A model generated the notes under the pieces. The model saw nothing but the letters and a program-made list of their open reading frames with translations. It had not been told where the DNA came from and did no database searches. From Candidatus Sabulitectum sp. (GTDB taxonomy: Bacteria > Fermentibacterota > Fermentibacteria > Fermentibacterales > JCC-6), in the NCBI GenBank assembly GCA_029938555.1, contig JAOZUR010000014.1, forward strand, positions 1 to 50,487: a stretch of 50,487 nucleotides of DNA, given 5' to 3'. Position 1 is the first letter of the stretch, and each line of letters opens with the position of its first letter. The position numbers and the translations under genes were made by a program. Positions 14,304 to 23,761 of this stretch are shown here, in pieces.

Positions 14304-16612
14304 TGTCAGACCATTCATTACAGCGTCTTGAATTTGATAAAATCCTTGAGATTGTTCAAAGTTATGCCGGTAGTCAGCCTGGAAGAAAACTTATTTCCAG
14401 GTTGCTTCCGGCTGATTGCCGTGAGGAAGCACAACTTCTTCGGGATGAAACGCTTCACGCATCAAAACTTATCAGTCTGGAAATTGAACCACCAGTTTCG
14501 AATCTTGAAGGAATTATTCAGGCGGTTGCAGCTCTTAGGCAGGGTGCAATTGCTCTTGATCCATTTCATCTTAGAAGTGCAGGAGAAGCACTTGTTGACA
14601 TGGCAATTTTTTCAAAAAAGTTTCAGAATTCCGCTGATTCAGAACAGGGTTTTTTAAATCCGCGGATAGCAAAAATTCCTGTACTTGATTCTCTTTCAAG
14701 AATGTTACTTCGAATCACCACTGCTGATGGAGAACTTGCTTCTGATGCATCACCGGAGTTAAAGCGTTTATCAAAACGAATTCAATCTCTTCGCTCTTCG
14801 TTAGCGGCTAAGCTTTCTGCTGTTTCATCAAGACTTGCTGGAATTGGGGTTCTTCGAGATGCGCCACCTTCAATTAGATCAGGTAGATATGTTCTTCCAG
14901 TTACTGCTGGAAAAAGAGGTTCTGTAAAGGGGCTAATTCTTGATCGTTCTGACAGTGGGGCAACTCTATTTATTGAACCTGCTGAGCTTGTTGAAGGGGG
15001 TAATGAACTTCAAGAGGTCCTTCTGGACATGCAGCAAGAGCGTAGGAGAATACTAAGAGAAGCTACAGTTTTACTTAGAGTTGATAAAAAAGAAATCGAA
15101 ACGGGAATTGCTGTTTTGACAGAGCTGGATTTTGTTTTTGCAAGAGCACGCTATCACCTAAAAGAAAAAACTGCTTTTCCAGAAGAAGGCAATATGGATC
15201 TAAGAGAGCTTTCGCATCCTCTTTTGTCTTCTGATACTGTGGTCAAGAGTCGAGTTAAATTACACGAAAACTGGCGCGTACTTGTTATCAGTGGACCTAA
15301 TGCAGGCGGAAAGAGTGTTCTTTTAAAGGCTGTTTCTCTCGCTTCTATATGTAACAGAAGTGGTATTGGTGCCCATACCAGCGTTTCGTCTACAATGCCA
15401 TTTTTTAATAAGGTAATGGTTTCTATGGGTGATAATCAGTCTATATCAATGCATTTAAGTACCTATTCTGCCAGGCTTTCTGAGCAAAAAGATATTCTTC
15501 TGCATGGTGATTCAGAAACCCTGGCAATTATTGATGAACCTGCTGCTGGAACTGATCCTGTCACAGGTGCTGCACTTGCTACGGTTTTCCTTGGGGAACT
15601 TGCAGATAGAGGAGTTTCAACTATTGTAAGTACTCATATGGGGCAGTTGAAGTTGCTTGCAAGAGAAAAGCAAGGTTTTTTTAATGGATCTATGTCTTTT
15701 AATCCAGAAACTCTTACACCTGGTTACGAATTTATTCCAGATATACCAGGAGCATCTTGCACATTGGAAGCTGCGGCTATTGCCGGTTTTCCAAGTGAAA
15801 TGCTCAGCAAAGCTTCTGATCTTGCAGGGGATTCTTTTAGTCTTGATGCTCTAGTTATAAGCCTCAGAGATCTGGAGGAAGCAAGGCAAAAGGAACTTTT
15901 CCGTTTAAGTGAAGATCGAAAACATGCCAGAAAAAGTCGAAAGTATCTTGAAAAACAACTTAAGGAAACAAAAGCAGATCTTGAAAAGCGAATTGAAAAT
16001 GTAACTGAAGAAAAAATAAGAACTTTGAATGATATTCAGTCCCGAGCTGATTCTCTTCTTGTATCCATAGCAAACTCATCATCTTCAAGTAAAAGGCGTG
16101 AGATCAGGAAAGAAGTCACTAAACTTGCGGCAAGGGAAAAACCACAAAGTTATTCAAATACATCTTCAAATAAAACCATTCCAGTTATTAAACATGGTGA
16201 TTATGTGAAAATTGATGGTTGGTCTGTTGCCGGTACTGTTGAAAAAGTCGGTAGAGCTAATGTAATGGTAAGGATTGGTTCAATCTTAGTCAAGAAAAAA
16301 ATTGATCAATTACAAATTCTACCCAAGCCTGACATTCCAAAGAAAGCAACATCAGAATACAACGCAATTGAAGAGAGCCCCGAGGCTAATCTTCTTGGTT
16401 TAACCATTGACGAGGCAATCGCAGAGCTTGATATAAAGCTTGATAACTGCGTAGCGATCAATTTTAAAAGAATAAGAGTTATTCATGGTAAAGGTCGATT
16501 AATGCAGGGTGTGACTGAATGGCTCAGACACGATAAAAGGCTGAAAAGTGTTTCTATCGCTCCTCCTGAAGAGGGTGGCGTTGGGGCGTCAATTATAATT
16601 TTAAAGGGGTAA
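14303..16612 (+). CDS. mutS2: Endonuclease MutS2-like protein
   Basis: This 769-residue protein has the MutS2 layout: core and clamp helices, an ATPase domain with Walker A GPNAGGKS (331-338) and IIDEPAAGTDP, a coiled-coil segment (about 520-610) and a C-terminal Smr domain. MutS2 proteins act in recombination control or in rescue of collided ribosomes. The Smr entry motif, usually LDLRG, reads ANLLG here, and the usual HGKGTG loop is HGKGRL. Nuclease activity may therefore be lost. It sits between dnaJ and dnaG with minimal spacing. Confidence 0.92.
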   Translation: MSDHSLQRLEFDKILEIVQSYAGSQPGRKLISRLLPADCREEAQLLRDETLHASKLISLEIEPPVSNLEGIIQAVAALRQGAIALDPFHLRSAGEALVDMAIFSKKFQNSADSEQGFLNPRIAKIPVLDSLSRMLLRITTADGELASDASPELKRLSKRIQSLRSSLAAKLSAVSSRLAGIGVLRDAPPSIRSGRYVLPVTAGKRGSVKGLILDRSDSGATLFIEPAELVEGGNELQEVLLDMQQERRRILREATVLLRVDKKEIETGIAVLTELDFVFARARYHLKEKTAFPEEGNMDLRELSHPLLSSDTVVKSRVKLHENWRVLVISGPNAGGKSVLLKAVSLASICNRSGIGAHTSVSSTMPFFNKVMVSMGDNQSISMHLSTYSARLSEQKDILLHGDSETLAIIDEPAAGTDPVTGAALATVFLGELADRGVSTIVSTHMGQLKLLAREKQGFFNGSMSFNPETLTPGYEFIPDIPGASCTLEAAAIAGFPSEMLSKASDLAGDSFSLDALVISLRDLEEARQKELFRLSEDRKHARKSRKYLEKQLKETKADLEKRIENVTEEKIRTLNDIQSRADSLLVSIANSSSSSKRREIRKEVTKLAAREKPQSYSNTSSNKTIPVIKHGDYVKIDGWSVAGTVEKVGRANVMVRIGSILVKKKIDQLQILPKPDIPKKATSEYNAIEESPEANLLGLTIDEAIAELDIKLDNCVAINFKRIRVIHGKGRLMQGVTEWLRHDKRLKSVSIAPPEEGGVGASIIILKG

Positions 16613-16617
16613 TTGCA

Positions 16618-18324
16618 GTGGGATTCAATTCAATAGATATTGAAATGGTTAAGGAGTCCACAGACATTATCTCGGTTATTGGAAGTTATGTTGACCTAAA
16701 AAAGTCAGGTAGTTCCTGGAAAGGTTTATGCCCTTTTCACAGAGAAAAAACACCAAGTTTTCATGTTTCTCCTGTAAGAAACACATGGAAGTGTTTTGGA
16801 TGTGGAAAAGGTGGCGATGTTATAAGTTTTCTTATGGAGCTGAAAAATCTAGAATTTCTTGAAATTGTAGAGGAGCTTGCAGAAGAGTGCGGAATTGATA
16901 TTAAAAAAACATCCAAAGCATCATCTTCATCTTCCTCGTCTTCAAAAGGGTTGTTTGAGGTTATGACAGCTGCCCAAGATTTTTACAGAAATTGTTTTAT
17001 TGATTCTCGTGGGAAAGAAGCAAGAGAATACCTTAAACAAAGATCTATCGATGACGATATTCTTGATATAGGCATAGGGTATGCGCCAGGGGGTAATTCT
17101 CTTTTATCTCATCTTAAAGAATGTAATTTTTCTGTTTCTGTCATGAGTGAAGCTGGGCTTGTTATTACTGATAAGGAACGACCTTATGATAGATTTCGAA
17201 AACGATTGACGTTTCCAATAAGAGATCGTCGAGGCAGAGTAGTTTCTTTCGGTGCAAGAGGTTTTGGAGATGCTCTACCTAAGTATCTCAACGGTCCCGA
17301 GACTCCTATTTATAAAAAAGGATCGTTTCTGTATGGTTATTCTTCTGCGCAGAAAGGTGCTCGCGAAACAGGAATGGCAATTTTGGTGGAAGGGTACTTT
17401 GATCACGCCCGTCTTCTTTCAATTGGTCTTACTGGAACTGTCGCAACCAGTGGTACTGCATTTACCCTGAAGCAGGCGAAAAATTTCAAAGGCATGTCTG
17501 ACAAACTATTTATTTGTTATGATGGAGATTCCGCTGGCAGCAAGGCAGCTGTAAAAGCTTCAGAAATTCTTCTTTCTGTGGGAGTTTATCCACTTATTAT
17601 CAGGTTGCCGGATGGCATGGATCCTGATGATTATGTAAGGAAGTGGGGTAAGGAATCTTTTGAGAAACTTATTCACTCGGCACTTGATCCCATAACATTT
17701 TGTGTAACTTTGTTGGGTGGTAAGGTTGTGGATGGGCCAGGTAAAGTAAGAATAACTAATCGTCTTCTTGAAGTTGCCGGTTCTGCTTCTGACCCGTTAA
17801 TCGAGGAAGAACTGCAGAAAATAGTAGAAAGAATAACCGGTTTTTCAAGAACAGCTCTTATGAAATCTGCCGATGCTTTGAAGGACACAAGAAAACCTGT
17901 TGAGCGAAGAGGAAACAGGTCAAAAAGTGAGATTCACGCCAGTGATAGAGGTATACTACGCGCAGTTACTGTTGGTGGGTTGCTTGACAGAGAGTTAATT
18001 AGATTTCTTCGAAATGAAGATCTTACGTCTAAGCGTGCTGTTGAAATTCTTGTATCTTTTAGGCATCAGGTTGAGCTTGGTTACACCAAGGTTAGTTTCG
18101 GGGAGCTACCAGAGACAATTGCCGGTGATTGTGTTGACATTGTGGGCATTCTTCCATCCATATCTTCTAATGAAATTAATTCACTGAAAGTTAATATTGA
18201 AAGAAAAAGAAGAGAATTGCCAAGGCGCAAAGAGCTAAGAAGACGATTATCTGATGCTGACCCCGAGGAGAAGGCCATGACACTCGAAGAATTGGCAGAT
18301 GGTGGAGCTATTCATGAACGATAG
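16618..18324 (+). CDS. dnaG: DNA primase
   Basis: This 568-residue primase starts at GTG. It has the CHC2 zinc-binding domain (CPFHREKTPSF, KCFGCGKGGD), the RNA-polymerase core with RFRKRLTFPIRD, and a Toprim domain with LVEGYFD and CYDGDSAGSKA. It makes RNA primers for replication. The C-terminal helicase-interaction region is short and poorly conserved. A run of Ser residues (about 100-110) follows the zinc domain. It overlaps the sigma-factor gene, the classic dnaG-rpoD arrangement. Confidence 0.95.
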   Translation: MGFNSIDIEMVKESTDIISVIGSYVDLKKSGSSWKGLCPFHREKTPSFHVSPVRNTWKCFGCGKGGDVISFLMELKNLEFLEIVEELAEECGIDIKKTSKASSSSSSSSKGLFEVMTAAQDFYRNCFIDSRGKEAREYLKQRSIDDDILDIGIGYAPGGNSLLSHLKECNFSVSVMSEAGLVITDKERPYDRFRKRLTFPIRDRRGRVVSFGARGFGDALPKYLNGPETPIYKKGSFLYGYSSAQKGARETGMAILVEGYFDHARLLSIGLTGTVATSGTAFTLKQAKNFKGMSDKLFICYDGDSAGSKAAVKASEILLSVGVYPLIIRLPDGMDPDDYVRKWGKESFEKLIHSALDPITFCVTLLGGKVVDGPGKVRITNRLLEVAGSASDPLIEEELQKIVERITGFSRTALMKSADALKDTRKPVERRGNRSKSEIHASDRGILRAVTVGGLLDRELIRFLRNEDLTSKRAVEILVSFRHQVELGYTKVSFGELPETIAGDCVDIVGILPSISSNEINSLKVNIERKRRELPRRKELRRRLSDADPEEKAMTLEELADGGAIHER

Positions 18325-19294
18325 AAAAACCGTAACCCATGATACAAGAAAAGGTTTTGATGTGGTGGTGAATTCTGTACCAGTTTCTAGCAAGAAGCGC
18401 CAGAGCCAACTTGCAGTTATCATTAAAGATACAAGAATGAAATTATTAAAACTGCTATCTCTGCCTGCTGATCTGGCAGATAATCATAATTGGTTTCAGA
18501 TGCAGGAAATTATTCATAGTAAACTTTCTGATGAAAAAAAATCTGATGTTGAAGTTGCTGCACGAAGCTGCATAAATATTCTTCTAGATTCAGAAGCTGA
18601 ACTTGTTGAAGGTAATCTTAGATTAGTGCTTATGGTTGTAAGGCGATATGCTCGGGGTGCCACAGGAGCTCTGGAAGAAATGGATTTTGTTCAGGAAGGT
18701 TGTGTTGGCCTTCTGGATGCAGTACGGCGATTTGATTTTTCCGGTAATGGGGGATTTGTTACTTATGCACTGTTCAGAATAAGGAAAAAAGTGCTTTCAG
18801 CCATGGAGCAGCAGCACAGGTTGGTAAGAATTCCATCTCATGTGATCCGGAAGGGCAGATTTCTGAAAGAAATTATTGAAAGCTTTCGCAATAGAAACGG
18901 AAGATACCCGGCTCCACATGAAATTGAAATTGAAACCGGTGGTGACATGGACTGGACTATCCTGTTAAGTCTTTCAGAAAGAGTTGACTCTATTCACTTA
19001 CCTGTTAGCGATACGGGATTTTCATTAGAAGAGCAGATTGCATCCTCAGATAATAAGCCTGATTTTATTCCATTTAATGAGCTGATTTCTAATGCTCTTG
19101 ATAAACTTGATAAACGAGCTAAGTTTATTCTTGTAATGCGTTATGGTCTACTGGATGGAGATGTACACAAACGAAAAGAAATAGCAGAGGTTCTTGGACT
19201 TTCTGTAGAAAGGACTAGGCAGATTGAAAAAGCTACCATTAAAATTCTTCGTGATGATTTCAGCGGTTTTGATATTTTTGACTGGCTGCGCTGA
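18314..19294 (+). CDS. RNA polymerase sigma factor, sigma70 family, RpoD-like
   Basis: This 326-residue sigma factor has regions 2 (about 95-180), 3 and 4 (about 258-318). Visible motifs are NLRLVLMVVRRYARG, DFVQEGCVGLLDAVRRFDF, GGFVTYALFRIR, VRIPSHV and an HTH with GLSVERTRQIEKATIK. The position after dnaG suggests the housekeeping sigma. However, region 1.1 is missing and the Trp-Trp pair of region 2.3 (normally TYATWWIRQ) is replaced by Phe154-Arg155. The ATG at 18314 is preferred, with GGTGGAG upstream, and overlaps dnaG by 11 bases. It could instead be an alternative sigma at the usual rpoD position. Confidence 0.85.
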   Translation: MNDRKTVTHDTRKGFDVVVNSVPVSSKKRQSQLAVIIKDTRMKLLKLLSLPADLADNHNWFQMQEIIHSKLSDEKKSDVEVAARSCINILLDSEAELVEGNLRLVLMVVRRYARGATGALEEMDFVQEGCVGLLDAVRRFDFSGNGGFVTYALFRIRKKVLSAMEQQHRLVRIPSHVIRKGRFLKEIIESFRNRNGRYPAPHEIEIETGGDMDWTILLSLSERVDSIHLPVSDTGFSLEEQIASSDNKPDFIPFNELISNALDKLDKRAKFILVMRYGLLDGDVHKRKEIAEVLGLSVERTRQIEKATIKILRDDFSGFDIFDWLR

Positions 19295-20072
19295 AAAAGA
19301 TAACTCAAATCCAGTTATTCAGATTGAATCTTCTGATTCCGATACAGTTGCTGTTGTTTTTGGTCCTTCTCTTACAGAGATGTTTTACATTTCCGGCGCA
19401 TGGAATAGAGTGGCTGGGGTAGACCGATTCTCTACATGGCCTGCCCAGGCAGAGGAATTGGCAGTAATTGGTGATTTTCTCACTCCTTCCATGGAGATGA
19501 TTATAGCTCTTGGGGTTACTTCAATTCATATTGTTGGCACTAATCAATCACTTATGGATCTTTCGCACCGATTGGACATTCCATATTACCAGTATTCATT
19601 TGATCGGCTTGACGATGTGTATGAATCATGTGCAAACCTTGAGCAATTGTACCCGGAGGCTGATTTTTCTGTTTTTACTGAAGAACTGAATTTTACAATA
19701 GATTCATTAGCTGCTGTTTTCGCACAGGAATCTCTGGAAGTAATGATAGTTGTACATCTATCAGAAGATGGAGCAATGACACTTGCAGGAAAAGATACTT
19801 TCTATTTTGATATTATTACAGCTATTGGTTGTGTTCTTGCAGCCCCTGATACAGGCAGTTATCCTGCTGTTTCCGTTGAGGGTATTCTGGCTATAAATCC
19901 TGATTATGTAATTATTCTTGATCCTTACAATGCCGGTGAGAATCTTTTGAATCACTGGAGAAGCAATGGACTGGATGATACAAATGTATCAATACTATCT
20001 GGTAATTATGTTCTTATTCCAGGGGCAAGATTAAAGGAATTAGTATTAGGAATAATCCAGTGCCTGAACTGA
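19224..20072 (+). CDS. Substrate-binding lipoprotein of a BtuF/FecB-type ABC importer
   Basis: This 282-residue lipoprotein starts at TTG (19224), giving MKKLPLKFFV and lipobox FLTGC (Cys22). The next ATG (19254) would leave a signal peptide without positive charges. The helical-backbone receptor fold is shown by PSLTEMFYISGAWNRVAGVD, the VIGDF and SMEMIIAL segments and a C-terminal NPDYVIIL. Such proteins bind cobalamin, haem or ferric siderophores in the periplasm. The first 71 bases lie inside the end of the sigma gene in another frame. The ATPase and permease genes follow directly. Confidence 0.87.
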   Translation: MKKLPLKFFVMISAVLIFLTGCAEKDNSNPVIQIESSDSDTVAVVFGPSLTEMFYISGAWNRVAGVDRFSTWPAQAEELAVIGDFLTPSMEMIIALGVTSIHIVGTNQSLMDLSHRLDIPYYQYSFDRLDDVYESCANLEQLYPEADFSVFTEELNFTIDSLAAVFAQESLEVMIVVHLSEDGAMTLAGKDTFYFDIITAIGCVLAAPDTGSYPAVSVEGILAINPDYVIILDPYNAGENLLNHWRSNGLDDTNVSILSGNYVLIPGARLKELVLGIIQCLN

Positions 20073-20848
20073 ATTTAAAGAATTTTAGTGCTGGTTATTG
20101 CAGAGATTCTATGGCTGTTTCTAATGTTTCAATGAAAATAACAGACGGAAGTGTCACAGCAGTAATTGGACCTAATGGAAGCGGAAAAAGCACCCTACTT
20201 AAGGGGCTTTTGTCTTTTCCTGGAATTTATACTACTGGGCAGGTTTCTTTAGATAAGTTAGATATTCATTTAATGAACCGCAGTGAACGAGCCGGTAGAA
20301 TAGCATATCTTCCTCAGTCGCCGCCGATTCCAGCTGGGCTTACTGCAATTGAAACTGTTCTTCTAGGTAGATTTCCACATAGATCTTCATGGTCTAGAGA
20401 TTCTTCTGATGACATTAAAATCGCTCGCGATGCTCTTGATATGGTTGGAGCTTTACATTTAGCTAACAAGTTTACAGATGAAATATCAGGAGGCGAAAGC
20501 AGACTTGTTAATCTGGCTTCGGTTCTTTCCCAGCAAACAGAAGTCATACTTTTAGATGAACCTGGATCGTCTTTAGATTATGGTCATGCAGCACAGCTTT
20601 GGAAACTACTTTCTGATCTTGCCGCCAAAGGAATCATTATTATTGCAACCACTCATAGAATTGAAATGTCAGGTAATGCTTTTGATAAGGTTCTTCTTTT
20701 GTCTAATGGTAAATCTCTTGCTTTTGGGAATCCAGTTGATGTATTTCGTTCAGATGATCTTCTTTCAAGAGTTTATAATACGCCTATGACAGTAAAACAA
20801 ACTTCTCCTGACGGAAGCTGGATTGTGTTTCCCGGTGGTTCAAAATGA
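20060..20848 (+). CDS. ABC transporter ATPase, BtuD/FhuC type
   Basis: This 262-residue nucleotide-binding subunit starts at GTG and overlaps the binding-protein gene by 13 bases. It has Walker A GPNGSGKST, Q-loop LPQSPP, signature SGGESRLVNLAS, Walker B VILLDEPGSSLD and switch His in ATTHR. It is of normal length for iron or B12 importers. The overlap with the permease gene (ATGA) supports a single transport operon. Confidence 0.93.
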   Translation: MPELNLKNFSAGYCRDSMAVSNVSMKITDGSVTAVIGPNGSGKSTLLKGLLSFPGIYTTGQVSLDKLDIHLMNRSERAGRIAYLPQSPPIPAGLTAIETVLLGRFPHRSSWSRDSSDDIKIARDALDMVGALHLANKFTDEISGGESRLVNLASVLSQQTEVILLDEPGSSLDYGHAAQLWKLLSDLAAKGIIIIATTHRIEMSGNAFDKVLLLSNGKSLAFGNPVDVFRSDDLLSRVYNTPMTVKQTSPDGSWIVFPGGSK

Positions 20849-21777
20849 AAAGAACTTTGATTATTCTTTCTGTTTTATCGGCTACAGGGGTAATGGTCTC
20901 TCTTTTCACAGGGCCTATGGGATGGAACGCACCAGAGCAGGTTATTTTGTATTTAAGACTTCCAAGGATTCTTCTTGCAATTTCAGCTGGCTCTGCTCTT
21001 GCAGTTTCTGGTTGTGTTTTACAGGCGGTATTGAGGAATCCTCTGGCGACACCTTATACTCTGGGAATTAGCGCTGGAGCCGGTGTAACAGCAGGTTTTA
21101 TAATACTGTCAGGTATTTCTCTGCCTATTTTTCTGGTGTATCTTTCAGGTACAGCAGGTGCTCTTATGGCTTCAACACTCACTTGGTTTTTGGCTGGTAG
21201 AGGTCAGCAGGATCATTCCGGTTTGATTCTGGCCGGTGTAACGGTTAATCTTCTTGGTGCTTCGCTTCTTTTGTTAATCGAATACATGAGTCCTGCATCT
21301 CGTCTGGTGGAAATTGTTAGATGGATGATGGGTGACCTTGCAGTTGCTGGATATGGCAGAGTCCTTTACCTTCTTCCTTTTCTTGTTGCAGGAATGGTTC
21401 CAGCTCTTTTGAAAACAGGTACATTAAATCAATTCTTAACTGGAACAGAAATGGCAGAAGCAAGGGGAGTAAATACCACAAGAGAACGCTTCTTCCTTCT
21501 GATAGCTGCAGCAATCCTTGCTGGAGGTGCTGTGGGTGCGGTTGGCCCCATAGGGTTTATAGGTCTTATAGTGCCCCATACCATGAGACGACTGGTTGGT
21601 GGCGACTACAGAAGGCTTCTGCCAGTTTCCGCCCTAGGTGGCGCTGTGCTCATGCTGTGGGCGGATGTTTTCTCTCGTATTGTGATTTCTCCAGCAGAAC
21701 TGCCAATCGGTGTTATTCTTTCCCTGCTTGGCGGACCGTTCTTTCTTTATCTTCTTATAAAGAAACCACGCCTTTAA
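20845..21777 (+). CDS. ABC transporter permease, FecCD/BtuC family
   Basis: This 310-residue polytopic inner-membrane protein has about nine to ten hydrophobic segments. It carries family motifs RLPRILLAISAGSALAVSG, LQAVLRNPLATPYTLGISAG and the cytoplasmic coupling region GPIGFIGLIVPHTMRRLVGG. It pairs with the two preceding genes to import a metal chelate or corrinoid; the exact substrate cannot be told. A strong terminator follows at 21783-21810. Confidence 0.93.
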   Translation: MKRTLIILSVLSATGVMVSLFTGPMGWNAPEQVILYLRLPRILLAISAGSALAVSGCVLQAVLRNPLATPYTLGISAGAGVTAGFIILSGISLPIFLVYLSGTAGALMASTLTWFLAGRGQQDHSGLILAGVTVNLLGASLLLLIEYMSPASRLVEIVRWMMGDLAVAGYGRVLYLLPFLVAGMVPALLKTGTLNQFLTGTEMAEARGVNTTRERFFLLIAAAILAGGAVGAVGPIGFIGLIVPHTMRRLVGGDYRRLLPVSALGGAVLMLWADVFSRIVISPAELPIGVILSLLGGPFFLYLLIKKPRL

Positions 21778-21782
21778 ACGCA

Positions 21783-21810
21783 AAAACCCCTGCCTTTCAG
21801 CAGGGGTTTT
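21783..21810. terminator. Bidirectional intrinsic terminator
   Basis: AAAACCCCTGC (21783-21793) pairs with GCAGGGGTTTT (21800-21810) over a 6-base loop. It lies between convergent genes ending at 21777 (plus) and 21833 (minus) and gives a T-rich tail in both directions. Confidence 0.85.
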
Positions 21811-21832
21811 GTATTAAGTCTGTATTTTCTTT

Positions 21833-23680
21833 TTATTCTTGTGCTTCTTGTGTGGCAACATAACCAGCTCTAAGAGAATCCATTGTGTTGTAATACTGAA
21901 CTCTTTGATCACTGATTTCGGCATTTGCTCTGATAGAAGTCATAAGTCTTGAAGAGTAAAGCTGATTGTGACCACTCTGTACAGAAAGATAAAATCCTGC
22001 CAGTTGAGAAGCATCATCAGGAATCTGAGCTTCAGTTCTGGTTACTATTTCTGCAAGATAAGAAACTCCATTGTTACTGAATGGCCCGATAACAGTGTAT
22101 TCATCAGCAGTTAAGGATACATCAGCGAAGTTTATGCAACCAAGAAGACCCTGGTATGTAGCCTGATCAGATTCTGCCCACTGCCTTACGGAAACAGGAG
22201 TGAATTGCTGAGTAGGGTAAACTTCCAGTGACTCGGCAGCTGCCCATCCTGAAAGGTCAAGACCGGTATTTCTAATGTTTTCCAATGCAGTTGTTGCAAG
22301 GGCAAGAGATTGCTCTGATTGTCTTTGAGTATAAAGCTCAAGGAGAATCTGATTGTTAGCAAGGGCTTCCTCATAAGATAGTTGTCCACCTGGAATTACT
22401 TCAAGTTTTCTTGCAACCATTAAATTAGGATATCCTGTGGAAAAATTAGGCACATAAAAAACAGGTCCAATACTGTCTATCCAGATTGAATCCGTTGCAA
22501 ACGAGATCAGAGACTGAGGTGTGTCCCATGTGGGAACCGTGGTAAGATCTATGATTACTTCACCATAATCAATTAGTGAATGTTGATCGTATACTGGAAA
22601 TTCGCTCACAAGTATTTCTTCTGAATTTGCTTCAAGATCCCAGAATGTAGATCTCACAGTTCTGTAACCGGGGAATAAAGGTATTTCCCAGTGAACCATG
22701 GTGAGTGTATCGCTGTTTCCCGTGGTATCATCAGTTGCGTACTGAACTGAAAGCAATTCCACAGAGTGCCCTGCTCCCATTGAATTCTGTGTAACTGATG
22801 CAGCTAAAAATGGTTGTGAAAGATCTCCTTGTTGAAGATCTACATTCCAACCGGCGAATCCTGCAAGTTGAGTTCTTGTGACAGTAAATGTGTCAGGAGC
22901 TCCACCGCCGGATATTGCAAGTGAGTCAACCATTGCAAGAGTCGCTTCAATATCTTCATCAGCAGGTTGTACTGCGAAAGTTGCAAATCTGATTCTGGCA
23001 CCAGGAGAAGTGATAAAAAGATCTGTATTTGCATCATAGAATGTTCTAAGTTCGTCTTCTGAAGGAAGGTCTGGAGAGGAACTGAATGGAATGTATCTAG
23101 CAGTGATGGATGTCATTGCATCGTTTAACAAAAATTCTACTTCATTACCGGAAATAAGGTTTTCAAGTGAAATTGCAGAGGTGAACATTGATCGGTCTGC
23201 CATGGCAAGCATCTGATTAAGAGTAGAACCATAATTAGGATCCATCTCATATTCTTTCATGTAAGCTTCTGGATCTTCAATGCCCATCATCATAAGTTGA
23301 GCTTTAAGAAGTGCTTCAGCCATTGATGGATTCACGGCTTTCCATCCCAGAAGTTCTAAGTATTCATCTTGTAGTGTTCTGTCGATTAACATGTCAAATG
23401 CAGTGTTATTGATATCAGTGTACATGAGTGCCAGCTGATTCTCTGGATCAGGATCACCCATTCGTTGCATCTGATTTTTCATTCCGTTATAAACTTCATC
23501 ACGGGCATAATCATATGAAACCGGCTGTAAACCAGTGCCGTTCACTGTACCTATAAGCAATTTGTCCGCTTCGACACTTTGTACTCCACCGCGTCCCCAT
23601 TCTAGGAAAATCATTCCTACGAAGATGACAACGATAGCAATAAGGAATATCTTTGCATTGTTTCTAAACCAGGTTAACAT
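21833..23680 (-). CDS. PpiD/SurA-like membrane-anchored periplasmic chaperone
   Basis: This 615-residue protein has one N-terminal membrane helix (about 9-27) after a short cytoplasmic start (MLTWFRNNAK), then a large periplasmic part. The layout (TM anchor, helical SurA_N-like segment at about 40-190, then a long mixed region) matches PpiD-type folding factors for exported proteins. I see no clear parvulin rotamase active-site motif, so isomerase activity is doubtful. The gene is divergent from holA across 75 bases, and GAGGGGAT precedes the ATG. Confidence 0.7.
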   Translation of the reverse strand: MLTWFRNNAKIFLIAIVVIFVGMIFLEWGRGGVQSVEADKLLIGTVNGTGLQPVSYDYARDEVYNGMKNQMQRMGDPDPENQLALMYTDINNTAFDMLIDRTLQDEYLELLGWKAVNPSMAEALLKAQLMMMGIEDPEAYMKEYEMDPNYGSTLNQMLAMADRSMFTSAISLENLISGNEVEFLLNDAMTSITARYIPFSSSPDLPSEDELRTFYDANTDLFITSPGARIRFATFAVQPADEDIEATLAMVDSLAISGGGAPDTFTVTRTQLAGFAGWNVDLQQGDLSQPFLAASVTQNSMGAGHSVELLSVQYATDDTTGNSDTLTMVHWEIPLFPGYRTVRSTFWDLEANSEEILVSEFPVYDQHSLIDYGEVIIDLTTVPTWDTPQSLISFATDSIWIDSIGPVFYVPNFSTGYPNLMVARKLEVIPGGQLSYEEALANNQILLELYTQRQSEQSLALATTALENIRNTGLDLSGWAAAESLEVYPTQQFTPVSVRQWAESDQATYQGLLGCINFADVSLTADEYTVIGPFSNNGVSYLAEIVTRTEAQIPDDASQLAGFYLSVQSGHNQLYSSRLMTSIRANAEISDQRVQYYNTMDSLRAGYVATQEAQE

Positions 23681-23761
23681 TAATGGATCCCCTCTGTTGA
23701 ATTAAGGGGGGAAAATAAACAAAATGCCAGTCAAGGGGCAAGACCCAAGGGGTGTTTGGAA

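Noticed and set aside
21833-23680. Parvulin active site in the PpiD-like protein
   Set aside because: I could not find a convincing rotamase motif, so the call was kept at chaperone-like rather than isomerase.
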